From NCBI GenBank assembly GCA_019510435.1, contig JAEKKJ010000010.1:1-64000 (forward strand): DNA of 64,000 nucleotides, read 5' to 3'. The notes beneath the pieces are model-generated. The model was not told the DNA's origin. It made no database searches and saw nothing but the letters and a program-made list of their open reading frames with translations. Source of the stretch: Caulobacterales bacterium (lineage in GTDB: Bacteria; Pseudomonadota; Alphaproteobacteria; Caulobacterales; Caulobacteraceae). Shown here in pieces: positions 1-8,479 of this stretch. The position numbers and the translations under genes were made by a program. Numbering within the stretch: position 1 is the stretch's first letter; each line of letters opens with the position of its first letter.

Positions 1-709
1 GCTTCCAGCTCATGTCGGTGACGTGCAGCAGGCCGTCGATGCCGCCCAGGTCCACGAACGCGCCGTAGTCGGTGATGTTCTTGACCACGCCTTCGCGGAC
101 TTCGCCTTCCTGCAGCTGGCTGACCAGCTCGGTGCGCTGCTCGGCGCGGGCTTCTTCCAGGATCGCACGACGGGAGACGACGATGTTGCCGCGCGGGCGG
201 TCCATCTACAGGATCGCGAACGGCTGCTCGCGGCCCATCAGCGGGCCGACGTCGCGCACCGGACGGATGTCCACCTGGCTGCCCGGCAGGAACGCCGAGG
301 CGCCGCCCAGGTCAACGGTGAAGCCGCCCTTCACGCGGCCGACGATGACGCCCATCACCGGCTCGTTCTTGGCGTAGACCTCTTCCAGGCGGGTCCAGGC
401 TTCCTCGCGGCGGGCCTTCTCGCGGCTGATCACCGCCTCGCCCATGGCGTTCTCGACGCGCTCGAGGAAGACCTCGACCGTGTCGCCGACCTTCATCGGG
501 GGCCGCTCTTCGCCGGGAACCGAGAATTCCTTCAGCGACACGCGGCCCTCGGTCTTCAGACCGACGTCGATGATCGCGAAGTCCTTCTCGATGGCCACGA
601 CCTTGCCGTGGACCACTTGGCCTTCCATGAAATCACGCCCGCCGAGGGACTCGTCGAGCAGCGCGGCGAAGTCGTCGCGCGAGGGGTTGAGGCTCAGATC
701 GTCAGCCAT
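1..709 (-). CDS. rpsA: 30S ribosomal protein S1, 5' part, with an in-frame amber codon
   Basis: N-terminal part of ribosomal protein S1, which unfolds and docks mRNA on the 30S subunit through repeated S1 (OB-fold) domains. The gene runs off the left edge. The start is the ATG at 709, giving [10 protein letters not shown]. The first S1 repeat ([21 protein letters not shown]) and the second ([17 protein letters not shown]) are clear. Codon 168 (208-206) reads TAG where the family has a conserved Lys before a Met/Leu-Asp pair. The reading frame continues past it without a shift: the next codon is ATG (205-203), and the third repeat with [20 protein letters not shown] follows to the edge. One base (A instead of T at 208 on the + strand) accounts for the stop. 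S1 is normally essential, so a sequencing error, a suppressed amber or re-initiation at the adjacent ATG are the options. Confidence 0.93.
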
Positions 710-799
710 TTCGTACTTTCGTCTCAAATGACCTGAGGGCCCGCGCACCACTGGTGTCGGACGGACGCCCCATGTCGGGTCAGGGGTTGCAACCGAAGA

Positions 800-817
800 C
801 GCAGGCTTAAGCCTGCG
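800..817. promoter_or_regulatory. 18-bp perfect palindrome between cmk and rpsA
   Basis: CGCAGGCTTAAGCCTGCG is a perfect 18-bp palindrome in the 161-bp gap between the end of cmk and the start of rpsA, about 90 bp upstream of the rpsA ATG. It could be an operator for rpsA or a hairpin at the end of the aroA-cmk transcript. No T-run follows it, so a simple intrinsic terminator is not supported. Confidence 0.4.
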
Positions 818-870
818 CGGTGAGATTTGCCCGCAGCCGTCCGAGGGAATGGCGTGGTTGGATTTGCCCT

Positions 871-1557
871 TCAGGACGCCTCTTGCGAGGCCTCCCAGCG
901 GGCGCGCGCCGCCTCGACGATGCGGCGGGCCGCATCGGCGGCCTGCTCTATAGTCATTTCAGAGGTATCCAGCAAGACGGCGTCCGGCGCCGGCTTCATG
1001 GGCGCGGCGTCGCGGCCGCCGTCCCGGGCGTCGCGCCGGCGGATGTCGGTGAGCACGTCCTCGTAGCTCACGGCCTCGCCCTGGGCGGTCAGCTGCTTCC
1101 AGCGACGCTCGGCCCGCACCTCAGGCCGGGCGGTGACATAGAGCTTCACCGGCGCCTCGGGGCAGATGATCGTGCCGATGTCGCGCCCGTCCAGGATCGC
1201 CCCGCCCTCCTGGCGCGCGAAGGTATGCTGGAAGTCCAGCAGGGCCGCCCGCACGCGCGGGTGCACCGCCACGCGGCTGGCCAGCTCGCCGGCGGCGCGG
1301 GTCCGAAGCTTGGGGTCGTCCAGCTGCTCGGCGGTCAGCATCACTGCGGCGGCCGCCGCGGCGCCCTCGTCGTCCATGTGGCCGCCAGCCTCGGCGGTCA
1401 GCACGCCCACGGCCCGGTAGAGCAGGCCGGTGTCCAGGACAGGCAGGTCCAGGGCCTCGCCGAGCCGCGTGGCGATGGTGCCCTTGCCGGAGGCCGCAGG
1501 GCCGTCCACGGCGACGATGAAGCTCTCGGCGAAGCTCTCGGCCTTGGGCTTTCCCAT
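871..1557 (-). CDS. cmk: Cytidylate kinase
   Basis: Cytosolic (d)CMP kinase: ATP-dependent phosphorylation of CMP/dCMP to the diphosphates. 228 residues, usual for the family. The P-loop GPAASGKGT is at residues 19-27, and LDGRDIGT plus the Arg-rich stretch RPEVRAERR of the CMP-kinase fold follow. The ATG overlaps the aroA stop (TGATG), so the two are translationally coupled. The order aroA-cmk-rpsA on one strand is a classic proteobacterial arrangement and supports all three calls. Confidence 0.96.
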   Translation of the reverse strand: MGKPKAESFAESFIVAVDGPAASGKGTIATRLGEALDLPVLDTGLLYRAVGVLTAEAGGHMDDEGAAAAAAVMLTAEQLDDPKLRTRAAGELASRVAVHPRVRAALLDFQHTFARQEGGAILDGRDIGTIICPEAPVKLYVTARPEVRAERRWKQLTAQGEAVSYEDVLTDIRRRDARDGGRDAAPMKPAPDAVLLDTSEMTIEQAADAARRIVEAARARWEASQEAS

Positions 1558-2915
1558 CAGACGGCCGCCGGCTGCCCGGCGGCGATCTCGGCGCCCAGGC
1601 CGCGCATCAGCTCCACGAAGCCGGGGAAGCTGGTGGCGATCATGCCCGGCTCGTCCACATGCACCGGCGCCTCGGCGGCCAGGCCGAGGACCAGGTGGGC
1701 CATGGCGATGCGGTGGTCGCCGTGGGTGGTGACGGCCGCGCCGCCGGCCACCAGGTGGTTCGAGCGCTTGGCCCCCACCACGATCAGGCCCTCGGGCTCT
1801 TCCTCCACCCCGATGCCGCAGGCGGCCAGGCCCGCCGCCATCAGGGCGATCCGGTCACTCTCCTTGACCCGCATCTCGCCGATGCCGCGCATCACCGTGC
1901 GGCCGGAGGCGAAGGCCGCCGCGACGGCCAGGATCGGGTATTCGTCGATCATCGAAGGCGCCCGCTCGGGCGGCACCTCCACGCCCTCCAGCTCGGAGTG
2001 GCGCGCGGTGACGTCGCCCACCAGCTCGCCCCCCTCCTCGCGCACATTGGCCACCGAGAGGTCCGCGCCCATGTCGCCCAGGGTGTCCAGGAGGCCGATG
2101 CGCAGGGGGTTCAACAGCATCCCGCGGACCGTCACCTCCGAGCCGGGGGTGATGAGGGCGGCCACCAGGGGGAAGGCCGCGGACGACGGATCGCCCGGAA
2201 CCACGATGCGGGTTCCCTTCAGCGCCTGGCCCGGCGGCAGCACGATCCGGCGGCCGGTCCCCTCTTCAGTGACCTGAACCTCGGCGCCGAAGCCCCGGAG
2301 CATGCGCTCGGTGTGGTCGCGGGTGGCCTCGGGCTCGATCACCTCGGCCCCGCCCTCGGCGTGCAGCCCCGCCAGCAGCACCGCCGACTTCACCTGGGCC
2401 GATGGTTCGGGCAGGCGGTAGGCGATCCGCTTCAGGCCACCACCCTTTAGCGTCAACGGCAGCCGCCCGCCCGCGCGGCAGATCCAGCGCGCGCCCATCT
2501 CGCCCAGGGGCTTCAGCACCCGGTTCATCGGCCGGCCGCGCAGGGAGGCGTCGCCGGTGAAGGTGGCGACGAGGTCAAACCCGGCCGCCGCGCCCATGAC
2601 CAGCCGCACCCCGGTGCCGGCGTTGCCGCAATCGACAACGTCCACGGGTTCCGAGAAGCCGCCGTGGCCCTCGACCCGCCAGCGGCCGCCACCGTCCGGA
2701 CTTGCGCCCAGCCGCTCCACGCCCGCGCCGAACGCGGCCATGGCCGCCGCCGTGCGCCGCACGTCGTCGCCCTCGAGCAGGCCGTCGATCTCGGTGAGCC
2801 CGTGCGCCAGCGCTCCGAGGATGAGCGCGCGATGGCTGATGGATTTATCCCCCGGCGCCCGCACGACGCCCTTCAGGGGCCCGGTGCGCCTGGCGGTCAG
2901 GAAAGCCGCCGTCAT
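1557..2915 (-). CDS. aroA: 3-phosphoshikimate 1-carboxyvinyltransferase (EPSP synthase)
   Basis: Shikimate pathway enzyme joining shikimate-3-phosphate and PEP to give EPSP. The ATG at 2915 gives [16 protein letters not shown] and a 452-residue protein. The conserved substrate-binding motif [10 protein letters not shown] lies near residue 20, [12 protein letters not shown] near 95 and RVKESDR near 350. An in-frame upstream extension exists but has no family similarity. The gene is first in an aroA-cmk unit and is divergent from the FYDLN-acid gene, 137 bp away. Confidence 0.96.
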   Translation of the reverse strand: MTAAFLTARRTGPLKGVVRAPGDKSISHRALILGALAHGLTEIDGLLEGDDVRRTAAAMAAFGAGVERLGASPDGGGRWRVEGHGGFSEPVDVVDCGNAGTGVRLVMGAAAGFDLVATFTGDASLRGRPMNRVLKPLGEMGARWICRAGGRLPLTLKGGGLKRIAYRLPEPSAQVKSAVLLAGLHAEGGAEVIEPEATRDHTERMLRGFGAEVQVTEEGTGRRIVLPPGQALKGTRIVVPGDPSSAAFPLVAALITPGSEVTVRGMLLNPLRIGLLDTLGDMGADLSVANVREEGGELVGDVTARHSELEGVEVPPERAPSMIDEYPILAVAAAFASGRTVMRGIGEMRVKESDRIALMAAGLAACGIGVEEEPEGLIVVGAKRSNHLVAGGAAVTTHGDHRIAMAHLVLGLAAEAPVHVDEPGMIATSFPGFVELMRGLGAEIAAGQPAAV

Positions 2916-3052
2916 CTGTCGGAAACGCCTCTTCAAACGGTATGGGAGCTGGGGGGAAACGCTGCGGGGGATTGCTTTGACAGCCGCGTTCGCGCGTGGC
3001 AAGGGACGCCGCCTTTCGCCACATTGCTGTATTTTTTAGAGGGTCGCCGCCT

Positions 3053-3508
3053 TTGGCCAATCCCGAACTGGGCACGAAGCAAATCTGCCCGAACTGCCAG
3101 GCTAAGTTCTACGATCTCAACAAACGTCCGGCGCACTGTCCAAAGTGCCAGACCGAGTTCGATCCCGACGAAGCCGTTCGCAACCGGCGCGTCCGCGCCC
3201 GCGCGATCACGCCCGAGGCCGACGAGGTCGAGGATCAAGTGGTCGAGAAGGAGGTCGAGGACGAGGACGAGGAAGAAGAGGTCGTCACCCCCGAACTCGA
3301 CGAGGTGGCCGACGAGCCGCCGCTGGTCACCGACGACGAGGACGACACGGCCGAGCCGGCCGCCGTCTCCGAGGACTTGGGTGAGTTCACCGACGACGAG
3401 GAAGTCGAGGACGACGCCGACGTGCCGTTCCTGGAGGACGAGGACGAGGACGACTTCGACGAATCCGAGATCGAGGGCCTGCCCGACGAAGGGGACGACG
3501 ACCGCTAG
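3053..3508 (+). CDS. TIGR02300 (FYDLN-acid) family protein
   Basis: Small alphaproteobacterial protein of unknown function. The N-terminal zinc-ribbon-like part has two CxxC pairs (CPNC and CPKC) around the signature KFYDLNKRP. The remainder, about 100 residues, is almost entirely Asp/Glu with short hydrophobic islands. The start is inferred to be the TTG at 3053 (LANPELGTKQ), because homologues begin with an equivalent MANPELGTKQ. A longer in-frame start at 2996 would add 19 unconserved residues. The protein has 151 residues. The paired cysteines suggest metal binding, and the acidic tail could contact basic proteins or RNA-binding partners; neither role is established. Confidence 0.85.
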   Translation: MANPELGTKQICPNCQAKFYDLNKRPAHCPKCQTEFDPDEAVRNRRVRARAITPEADEVEDQVVEKEVEDEDEEEEVVTPELDEVADEPPLVTDDEDDTAEPAAVSEDLGEFTDDEEVEDDADVPFLEDEDEDDFDESEIEGLPDEGDDDR

Positions 3509-3552
3509 ACCACGAAGCGGCGCCTGCGACGAAAAAAGCCTGCCAGCCGGGC

Positions 3553-3581
3553 TTGATCGCAGGAACCGCTTTGAATAGGTT
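3553..3581 (+). promoter_or_regulatory. Probable promoter of tRNA-Ala
   Basis: TTGATC (3553-3558), a 17-base spacer and TAGGTT (3576-3581) form a plausible sigma-70-type promoter 44 bp before the tRNA. Between them and the tRNA, 3591-3612 can fold into a 9-bp hairpin with loop CCAG in the 5' leader. Confidence 0.5.
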
Positions 3582-3624
3582 CCGCGCCTTCCTGGGGGGC
3601 CAGCCTCCCAGGAACCCGGACCCC

Positions 3625-3700
<76 letters not shown>

Positions 3701-3704
3701 TGGA

Positions 3705-3738
3705 CCCCGCCAGCAGACCGCTGGCGGGGTTCGCCTTT
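3705..3738 (+). terminator. Intrinsic terminator after tRNA-Ala
   Basis: Perfect 10-bp stem CCCCGCCAGC / GCTGGCGGGG with a 5-nt loop (3705-3729), followed by TTCGCCTTTT. It begins 5 nt after the tRNA CCA end. Confidence 0.85.
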
Positions 3739-3767
3739 TCTGGAGCGCGCCGATCTCCCGGCGCGGC

Positions 3768-4562
3768 TCAGATCGCCGTCCAGCCGCCGTCGACACGCAG
3801 GTCGGAGCCGGTGACGTAGGACGAGGCCTTGGAAGCCAGGAAGACGGTTGGCCCGCCGATCTCCTCCGCGAGGCCGGGCCGGCCCATCGGGCTGCGGGCC
3901 GAGACGCTGGCCACGAAGCCAGGCTTGTCGATCGCCACCCGGTCCCAGGGGAAGATGCCAGGGCTCAGGGAATTGGCGCGGATCCCGCGCGGCGCCAGGG
4001 TCACCGCCAGGTAGCGGGTGAGCTGCACCAGGCCGGCCTTTGTCGCCCCGTACTGCGGCGGCGACATCATGCCCGAGCCCTCGTACACCTTGGGGTCGGG
4101 GCTGGTATGGGCGTAGATCGAGGTGACGTTGATGATCGACGCCTCGCCCGCCGCCGTCACTGCCGCGTCGAACGCCGGCATGGCCGCGACCACGTTCTCA
4201 TGAACCGCCACCAGGCCGGACTCCAGGGTCCCGCGGAACGCCTGGGCCGGGTCGGCCCCCGGCGCCTGCGGCCCGAGGCCCGAGACGGCGTTGTTGATCA
4301 TCACGTCGAGGCGCTTCAGGCCGGCGAAGAACTGGCGCGAGGCGCCCAGGTCGCCGACGTCGAAGACAGCCACCTCGGCGCTGTGGCCCTGCGCCTTGAG
4401 CTCCGCGGCGAGGGCGTCCAGCGTCTCCGCCGTGCGCCCGTTCAGGATCAGGTGAGCGCCCGCCTCGGCCAGGGCGATCGCCATCGCGCGCCCCAGGTGC
4501 CCGGCGGCCCCCGATAGGAAGACGGTCCGGCCGGTCAGGGCGAAACGGTCGGCGTGGGGCAT
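3768..4562 (-). CDS. Short-chain dehydrogenase/reductase (classical SDR)
   Basis: NAD(P)-dependent oxidoreductase of the classical SDR family, 264 residues. It has a glycine-rich cofactor loop SGAAGHLG near residue 17, the NNAVS motif near 90, a Ser in INVTSIYAH, the catalytic YGATK (Tyr-xxx-Lys) and the C-terminal VTGSDLRVDGGW. The first residue of the usual TGxxxGxG is Ser, a mild variant. The substrate cannot be named; homologues include gluconate 5-dehydrogenase-like enzymes. It lies downstream of and on the same strand as ggt, with a 167-bp gap that holds nothing I can identify. Confidence 0.85.
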   Translation of the reverse strand: MPHADRFALTGRTVFLSGAAGHLGRAMAIALAEAGAHLILNGRTAETLDALAAELKAQGHSAEVAVFDVGDLGASRQFFAGLKRLDVMINNAVSGLGPQAPGADPAQAFRGTLESGLVAVHENVVAAMPAFDAAVTAAGEASIINVTSIYAHTSPDPKVYEGSGMMSPPQYGATKAGLVQLTRYLAVTLAPRGIRANSLSPGIFPWDRVAIDKPGFVASVSARSPMGRPGLAEEIGGPTVFLASKASSYVTGSDLRVDGGWTAI

Positions 4563-4729
4563 GCGGAAGTCTCCTGGCTATGGGCGCCCATGAGGTCGAA
4601 CAAGGCGCCTTCAGTCCCGGCGCGCCGGAGATCCGCCGCTGACGGCGCACACAGCTTGCGGGCGGACCTCGACCTTGCCAGCGTTCAACGGCGAAGTCTC
4701 GACGCCGCGCCGGGAGCCCGGCGCGACCC

Positions 4730-6538
4730 TCACCGTACGGGAACGGCCGAACCCGCCCCGCCCCGCGGATCGTGCGCGCCGAATAGGGTCGCCCCCGCGA
4801 GCGGCGGCGCGCCCAGCGAGAGCGGCGCCCCCGTCGCGCGGCGGGCGGGCGTCAGGCGCGGCGCGCCGACGGCGATGCCCTCCGCGATGCCCCACTGGCC
4901 CTCGTCTTCGAGCTTGTAGCCCCGGGCTTCCAGCAGGCGTCGCGTGTCAGCCGACAGGGCAAAGGGCTCGAGATAGATGGTGTCCGGCAGCCACTGGTGA
5001 TGGATGCGGGGCGCGTCGATGGCTTCCTGGACGTCCATGCCGTGGTCGACCATGTTGATGATCGCCTCCAGCGTGATGGTGATGATGCGCGAGCCGCCGG
5101 GACTGCCGATCACCAAGGCGACCTTGCCGTCCCGGGTGAGGATCGTGGGGCTCATCGAGCTGAGCGGGGTCTTGCCGGGCGCGATCGCATTGTTGGCCCC
5201 CTCGACCAGCCCGTAGAGGTTCGGGACGCCGGGCTTCGACGTGAAGTCGTCCATCTCGTTGTTCATGAGGATCCCGGTCGCGCCGGCGACCCGGTGCGCG
5301 CCGAACCAGTCGTTCAGCGTGTAGGTCACCGAAACCGCGTTCCCGGCCTTGTCCACGACGTCATATTGCGTGGTGTTGCGCCCCTCGTGGACGGCGGCCG
5401 AGGGACCGAGCGTGGAGGACGGCGTGGGGCGCTCCGGGTCGATGCCCGCCCGCAGCCGGGCGGCGTAGGCGGAATCGAGCAGCTCGCCCAGCGGATTGGC
5501 CACGAAGTCCGGATCGCCGAGCCGGTTATTCCGATCCACATAGGTCCGGCGCAGGGCTTCGACGAGGTCGTGCGTCTCGGTCGCCGAATGGAAACCCGCC
5601 GCGGCCACGTCGTAGCCGGAGAGGATGTTCAGCGCCTCGCAGATCGCCACGCCGCCGGAACTGGGCGGCGGCGCCGAAATCACGTGAAAGCCCCGGTAGT
5701 CGCATTCCACCGGCTTCAGCTCCCGCACGCGGTAGCGCTTGAAATCCGCCGTCGTGAGGATCCCCCCGCCCTTGGCGGACGCCTCCGCGATCGCCGCGCC
5801 GATCGGGCCTTCGTAGACGGCCGCCGGCCCCTTCGCCGAGATCAGGGCCAAGGTCTTCGCCAGGTCCGCCTGCACCAGGCGGTCGCCCTTGGTCAGCGGC
5901 CGGCCGGACGGCAGGAAGATCCGCCGCGCGGCGGGATCGCGGGCCAGCGCCGTGGATTCCTGGACGAGCGCGCCGACGTCGCCCTGGCCCAGCGTGAAGC
6001 CCTCGCGCGCCAGCTTGATCGCCGGCGCCATCAGGACGCTCCGCGGCAGGGTTCCATACCGGACGCGCGCCGTCTCCAGGCCAAGGACCGTCCCGGGAAC
6101 GCCGACCGCTTTCCAGCTGTCGGTGGAGAGGCCGGGGACGACCTTGCCGGCGGTGTCCTGGAACATGGTCGCCGTGGCGGCGCCCGGCGCCTTCTCCCGG
6201 AAATCGAGGAAGGTCGTGCGGCCATCCGAGAGGCGGAGCGTCATGAACCCGCCGCCGCCGAGATTGCCGGCCTGCGGATAGACCACGGCCAGGGCGTAGC
6301 CGACGGCCACCGCGGCGTCGACGGCATTGCCGCCGTGGCGAAGGACATCGGCGCCGATGTCGGAAGCCAGATGCTGCGCGCTCACCACCATGCCGTCGGA
6401 GCCGGCGACGGGTTCCGGAGAGGCGGCCTGCAGCGTCGTCGCGGTCAGCGAGAGGCAGGCCGCAAGACCAAGTCGCCAGAGCCGCAGGCTGCGACCAAGC
6501 AGCCGGGCCGTCATGGAGGGGGACGTCGAATCTTGCAT
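4730..6538 (-). CDS. ggt: Gamma-glutamyltransferase (secreted)
   Basis: Periplasmic N-terminal-nucleophile enzyme that hydrolyses or transfers the gamma-glutamyl group of glutathione and related compounds. 602 residues. A signal peptide (about residues 12-38, ending LQAAS) precedes the catalytic domain. The autocleavage site and nucleophile is Thr389 in NTTQYDVVD. The gamma-glutamyl binding loops (PLSSMSPT, IGSPGGSR) and the C-terminal GAHDPRGGAG, equivalent to GAADPR in E. coli, are present. It follows sulfatase 1 on the same strand after a 114-bp gap, so it may be read from the LacI-controlled sulfatase promoter, but a promoter of its own is equally possible. Confidence 0.93.
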   Translation of the reverse strand: MQDSTSPSMTARLLGRSLRLWRLGLAACLSLTATTLQAASPEPVAGSDGMVVSAQHLASDIGADVLRHGGNAVDAAVAVGYALAVVYPQAGNLGGGGFMTLRLSDGRTTFLDFREKAPGAATATMFQDTAGKVVPGLSTDSWKAVGVPGTVLGLETARVRYGTLPRSVLMAPAIKLAREGFTLGQGDVGALVQESTALARDPAARRIFLPSGRPLTKGDRLVQADLAKTLALISAKGPAAVYEGPIGAAIAEASAKGGGILTTADFKRYRVRELKPVECDYRGFHVISAPPPSSGGVAICEALNILSGYDVAAAGFHSATETHDLVEALRRTYVDRNNRLGDPDFVANPLGELLDSAYAARLRAGIDPERPTPSSTLGPSAAVHEGRNTTQYDVVDKAGNAVSVTYTLNDWFGAHRVAGATGILMNNEMDDFTSKPGVPNLYGLVEGANNAIAPGKTPLSSMSPTILTRDGKVALVIGSPGGSRIITITLEAIINMVDHGMDVQEAIDAPRIHHQWLPDTIYLEPFALSADTRRLLEARGYKLEDEGQWGIAEGIAVGAPRLTPARRATGAPLSLGAPPLAGATLFGAHDPRGGAGSAVPVR

Positions 6539-6652
6539 CCCCGCAGTCTAGGCCGTGAATGGCGGAGCGTGTCGATGCCGCGCCGACACGGCGGCGGCGA
6601 GATTCGTCGGACTGCGCCCGTACCCGCCGTCGACGCCCTTATAGGACGGCCC

Positions 6653-8311
6653 CTACCGCGGCCCTTCCTTGGGCTGCGGGCGGAAGGCTTCGCCGGCGTT
6701 GTCCGCGGCGGCCTTTTCCGGACTGTCCGGATAGACGCCGTTCATGCGGTCCGGCCGGTCCGGCGCCTTCAGCCACCGGCTCGGGAAATCGGCCGCGCCG
6801 GGTCCGTTCTCGTTCCGCCAGACCACGCCTTCGCTGTAGCGCCCGGTGTAGGGCACGCTGTGGCTGCCCTCGCGGTTCGCGAGCGCCCGGAAGAGCCGTT
6901 TGCGCAGGTCGACCTTGGTCTCCAGATAGGCCGGCTCGTCGATGAGGTTGTGCATCTCGTCCGGATCCTTGGCGAGGTCGTACAGCTCCTCGAGGTCCCA
7001 GACGCCGTGGTACTGGATGTACTTAATCCGGCCGTGCTCGATGGCGAACGTCGTGGGCGTCTGCGGATAGGTCCACTCCCAATAGTACTCGTAGACGAAG
7101 TCGTCCTCCGGCCAGTCCTTTGGCGCGACCTTGCCATCCAGCACCGGCAGCAGGCTCTTGCCCTCGAACTGCGGCGGGGCCTTGACCCCGGCGACGTCCA
7201 GGAAGGTGGGCGCCAGGTCCAGGTTGCGGAACCTGACAGGATTGGTCACGCCGGCCGGCGCGAGCCCCGGGGCGTAGACCACCATCGGCACCCGGATCGA
7301 CGGCTCATAGGCGTTGCGCTTGTCGATCAGGCCGTGCTCGCCCATCAGGAAGCCGTTGTCGCTGTAGAAGACCACCATGGTGTTCTTGTCGAGGTGCTGG
7401 CGCTTGAGGTCGGCCAGGATGCGGCCCAGGCTGTCGTCCACGGCGCTGAGCGTCTTGAGGTATTCTCGGTAGTATTCCTTGAGGTCGCGGTCGGTGTGAT
7501 AGAAGAAGTCCACGCCGTGCCAGCTGTTGCGCTGGTTCAGCACCCACATGGGCTTTCCTCGGTTGTTGGCTGGCGTGTTGGCCATGCTTTCTGGCATCTT
7601 GATGTCGAGGTCCACGTACTGGCGCGCGTGGCGCTCGGCGGGCACGGCCTCCGAATGCACGGCCTTGTGCCCGAGGTAGATGAAGAAGGGCTTGGCCGGG
7701 TCGCGGCCATGGTCCAGCCAGTCGACCACATAGTCGGTCAGCTCGTCGGTAATGTAGCCCTTCTGCGGCACGGGCTGGCCGTCGACGTTCAGCAGGCGCC
7801 GCTTGCCGGCCGCGATCTCCGCATCGGTGAAGCCGTCGGTCGGAAGATAGGTCCCCTGCCCCTTGAAGCTGACCCACCTGTCGAAGCCGGGCCGGGGCGA
7901 GTCGTTGTCGGCGCCCATGTGCCACTTGCCGAAGAAGGCCGTCTGATAGCCGGCGTCCTGCAGGTACTTCGGGAAATAGACGAGGCCGGCTTCCGACGAA
8001 TTGTTGTTGTCGACGATGTGGTGGTTGCGCGTGGTCTGGCCGGTCAGGATCGTCGCCCGGCTGGGCGAGCACAGGGACGAGGTCACCACCGCGTTCGGGA
8101 AGTAGGTCCCGTTCTTCGCCAGGAAGTCGATGTTGGGCGTCTTCAGGCCCGGCATGAGAAAGCCCATGGCGTCGTAGCGAAGATCATCCACCAGGACGAA
8201 GACAATGTTGTATGGCTTGGGCGGCGGGGGCGCGGCGCGAGCTGCGAGGGGGGCCATGAACGCAGCCATGGCCACGAACGCGGCGCGAAGCGCCTTCGCA
8301 AAACTCTGCAT
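6653..8311 (-). CDS. Secreted S1-family sulfatase (sulfatase 1)
   Basis: Type I sulfatase hydrolysing sulfate esters through a formylglycine made from Cys81 in the canonical CSPSRATILTG motif. The ATG at 8311 is chosen because it opens a clear signal peptide (MQSFAKALRA to about residue 26, AARA); longer in-frame readings lack conservation. 552 residues. The metal-binding Asp pair VDDLR is at 42-43, FFGKWHMG near 130 is the conserved Lys/His motif, and YSDNGFLMGEHG supplies the second metal site. The layout resembles GlcNAc-6-sulfatase/iduronate-sulfatase-type enzymes, but the substrate is not determined. It is divergent from LacI regulator 1, with operator A between them. Confidence 0.93.
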   Translation of the reverse strand: MQSFAKALRAAFVAMAAFMAPLAARAAPPPPKPYNIVFVLVDDLRYDAMGFLMPGLKTPNIDFLAKNGTYFPNAVVTSSLCSPSRATILTGQTTRNHHIVDNNNSSEAGLVYFPKYLQDAGYQTAFFGKWHMGADNDSPRPGFDRWVSFKGQGTYLPTDGFTDAEIAAGKRRLLNVDGQPVPQKGYITDELTDYVVDWLDHGRDPAKPFFIYLGHKAVHSEAVPAERHARQYVDLDIKMPESMANTPANNRGKPMWVLNQRNSWHGVDFFYHTDRDLKEYYREYLKTLSAVDDSLGRILADLKRQHLDKNTMVVFYSDNGFLMGEHGLIDKRNAYEPSIRVPMVVYAPGLAPAGVTNPVRFRNLDLAPTFLDVAGVKAPPQFEGKSLLPVLDGKVAPKDWPEDDFVYEYYWEWTYPQTPTTFAIEHGRIKYIQYHGVWDLEELYDLAKDPDEMHNLIDEPAYLETKVDLRKRLFRALANREGSHSVPYTGRYSEGVVWRNENGPGAADFPSRWLKAPDRPDRMNGVYPDSPEKAAADNAGEAFRPQPKEGPR

Positions 8312-8366
8312 GCGTCGTCTCGGGTTCCTGTTGGAGGTTCGCGCCGGCTTGGCCGCGCGCACCGTC

Positions 8367-8395
8367 ATATCAGTAAGATTGGACAACGTTGTCAA
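8367..8395 (-). promoter_or_regulatory. Probable promoter of sulfatase 1, overlapped by operator A
   Basis: On the minus strand a perfect TTGACA (8395-8390) is followed after 17 bases by TGATAT (8372-8367), 55 bp before the ATG. The -35 box is part of the operator palindrome, so repressor and RNA polymerase should compete. Confidence 0.55.
8382..8393. promoter_or_regulatory. LacI-type operator A
   Basis: GACAACGTTGTC, a perfect 12-bp palindrome centred between 8387 and 8388, in the 168-bp gap between divergent sulfatase 1 and LacI regulator 1. It is nested in a second pair of arms, AAGATTG (8375-8381) and CAATCTT (8393-8399). The central CpG fits LacI/PurR-type operators. Confidence 0.75.
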
Positions 8396-8479
8396 TCTTG
8401 ATCGTCCGCGCGCGTTGCGATTGAAGCGGCGGTAGGTTCGAATGGCGGCCAGGCGCTCTGGCCTGACAAAGGGATGCGA

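Noticed and set aside
4997..8401. Very long plus-strand open frame (over 1,100 codons) opposite ggt and sulfatase 1
   Set aside because: It is antisense to two well-supported genes, is rich in Arg/Gly/Val/His as expected from complementary GC-rich codons, and has no recognisable domain.
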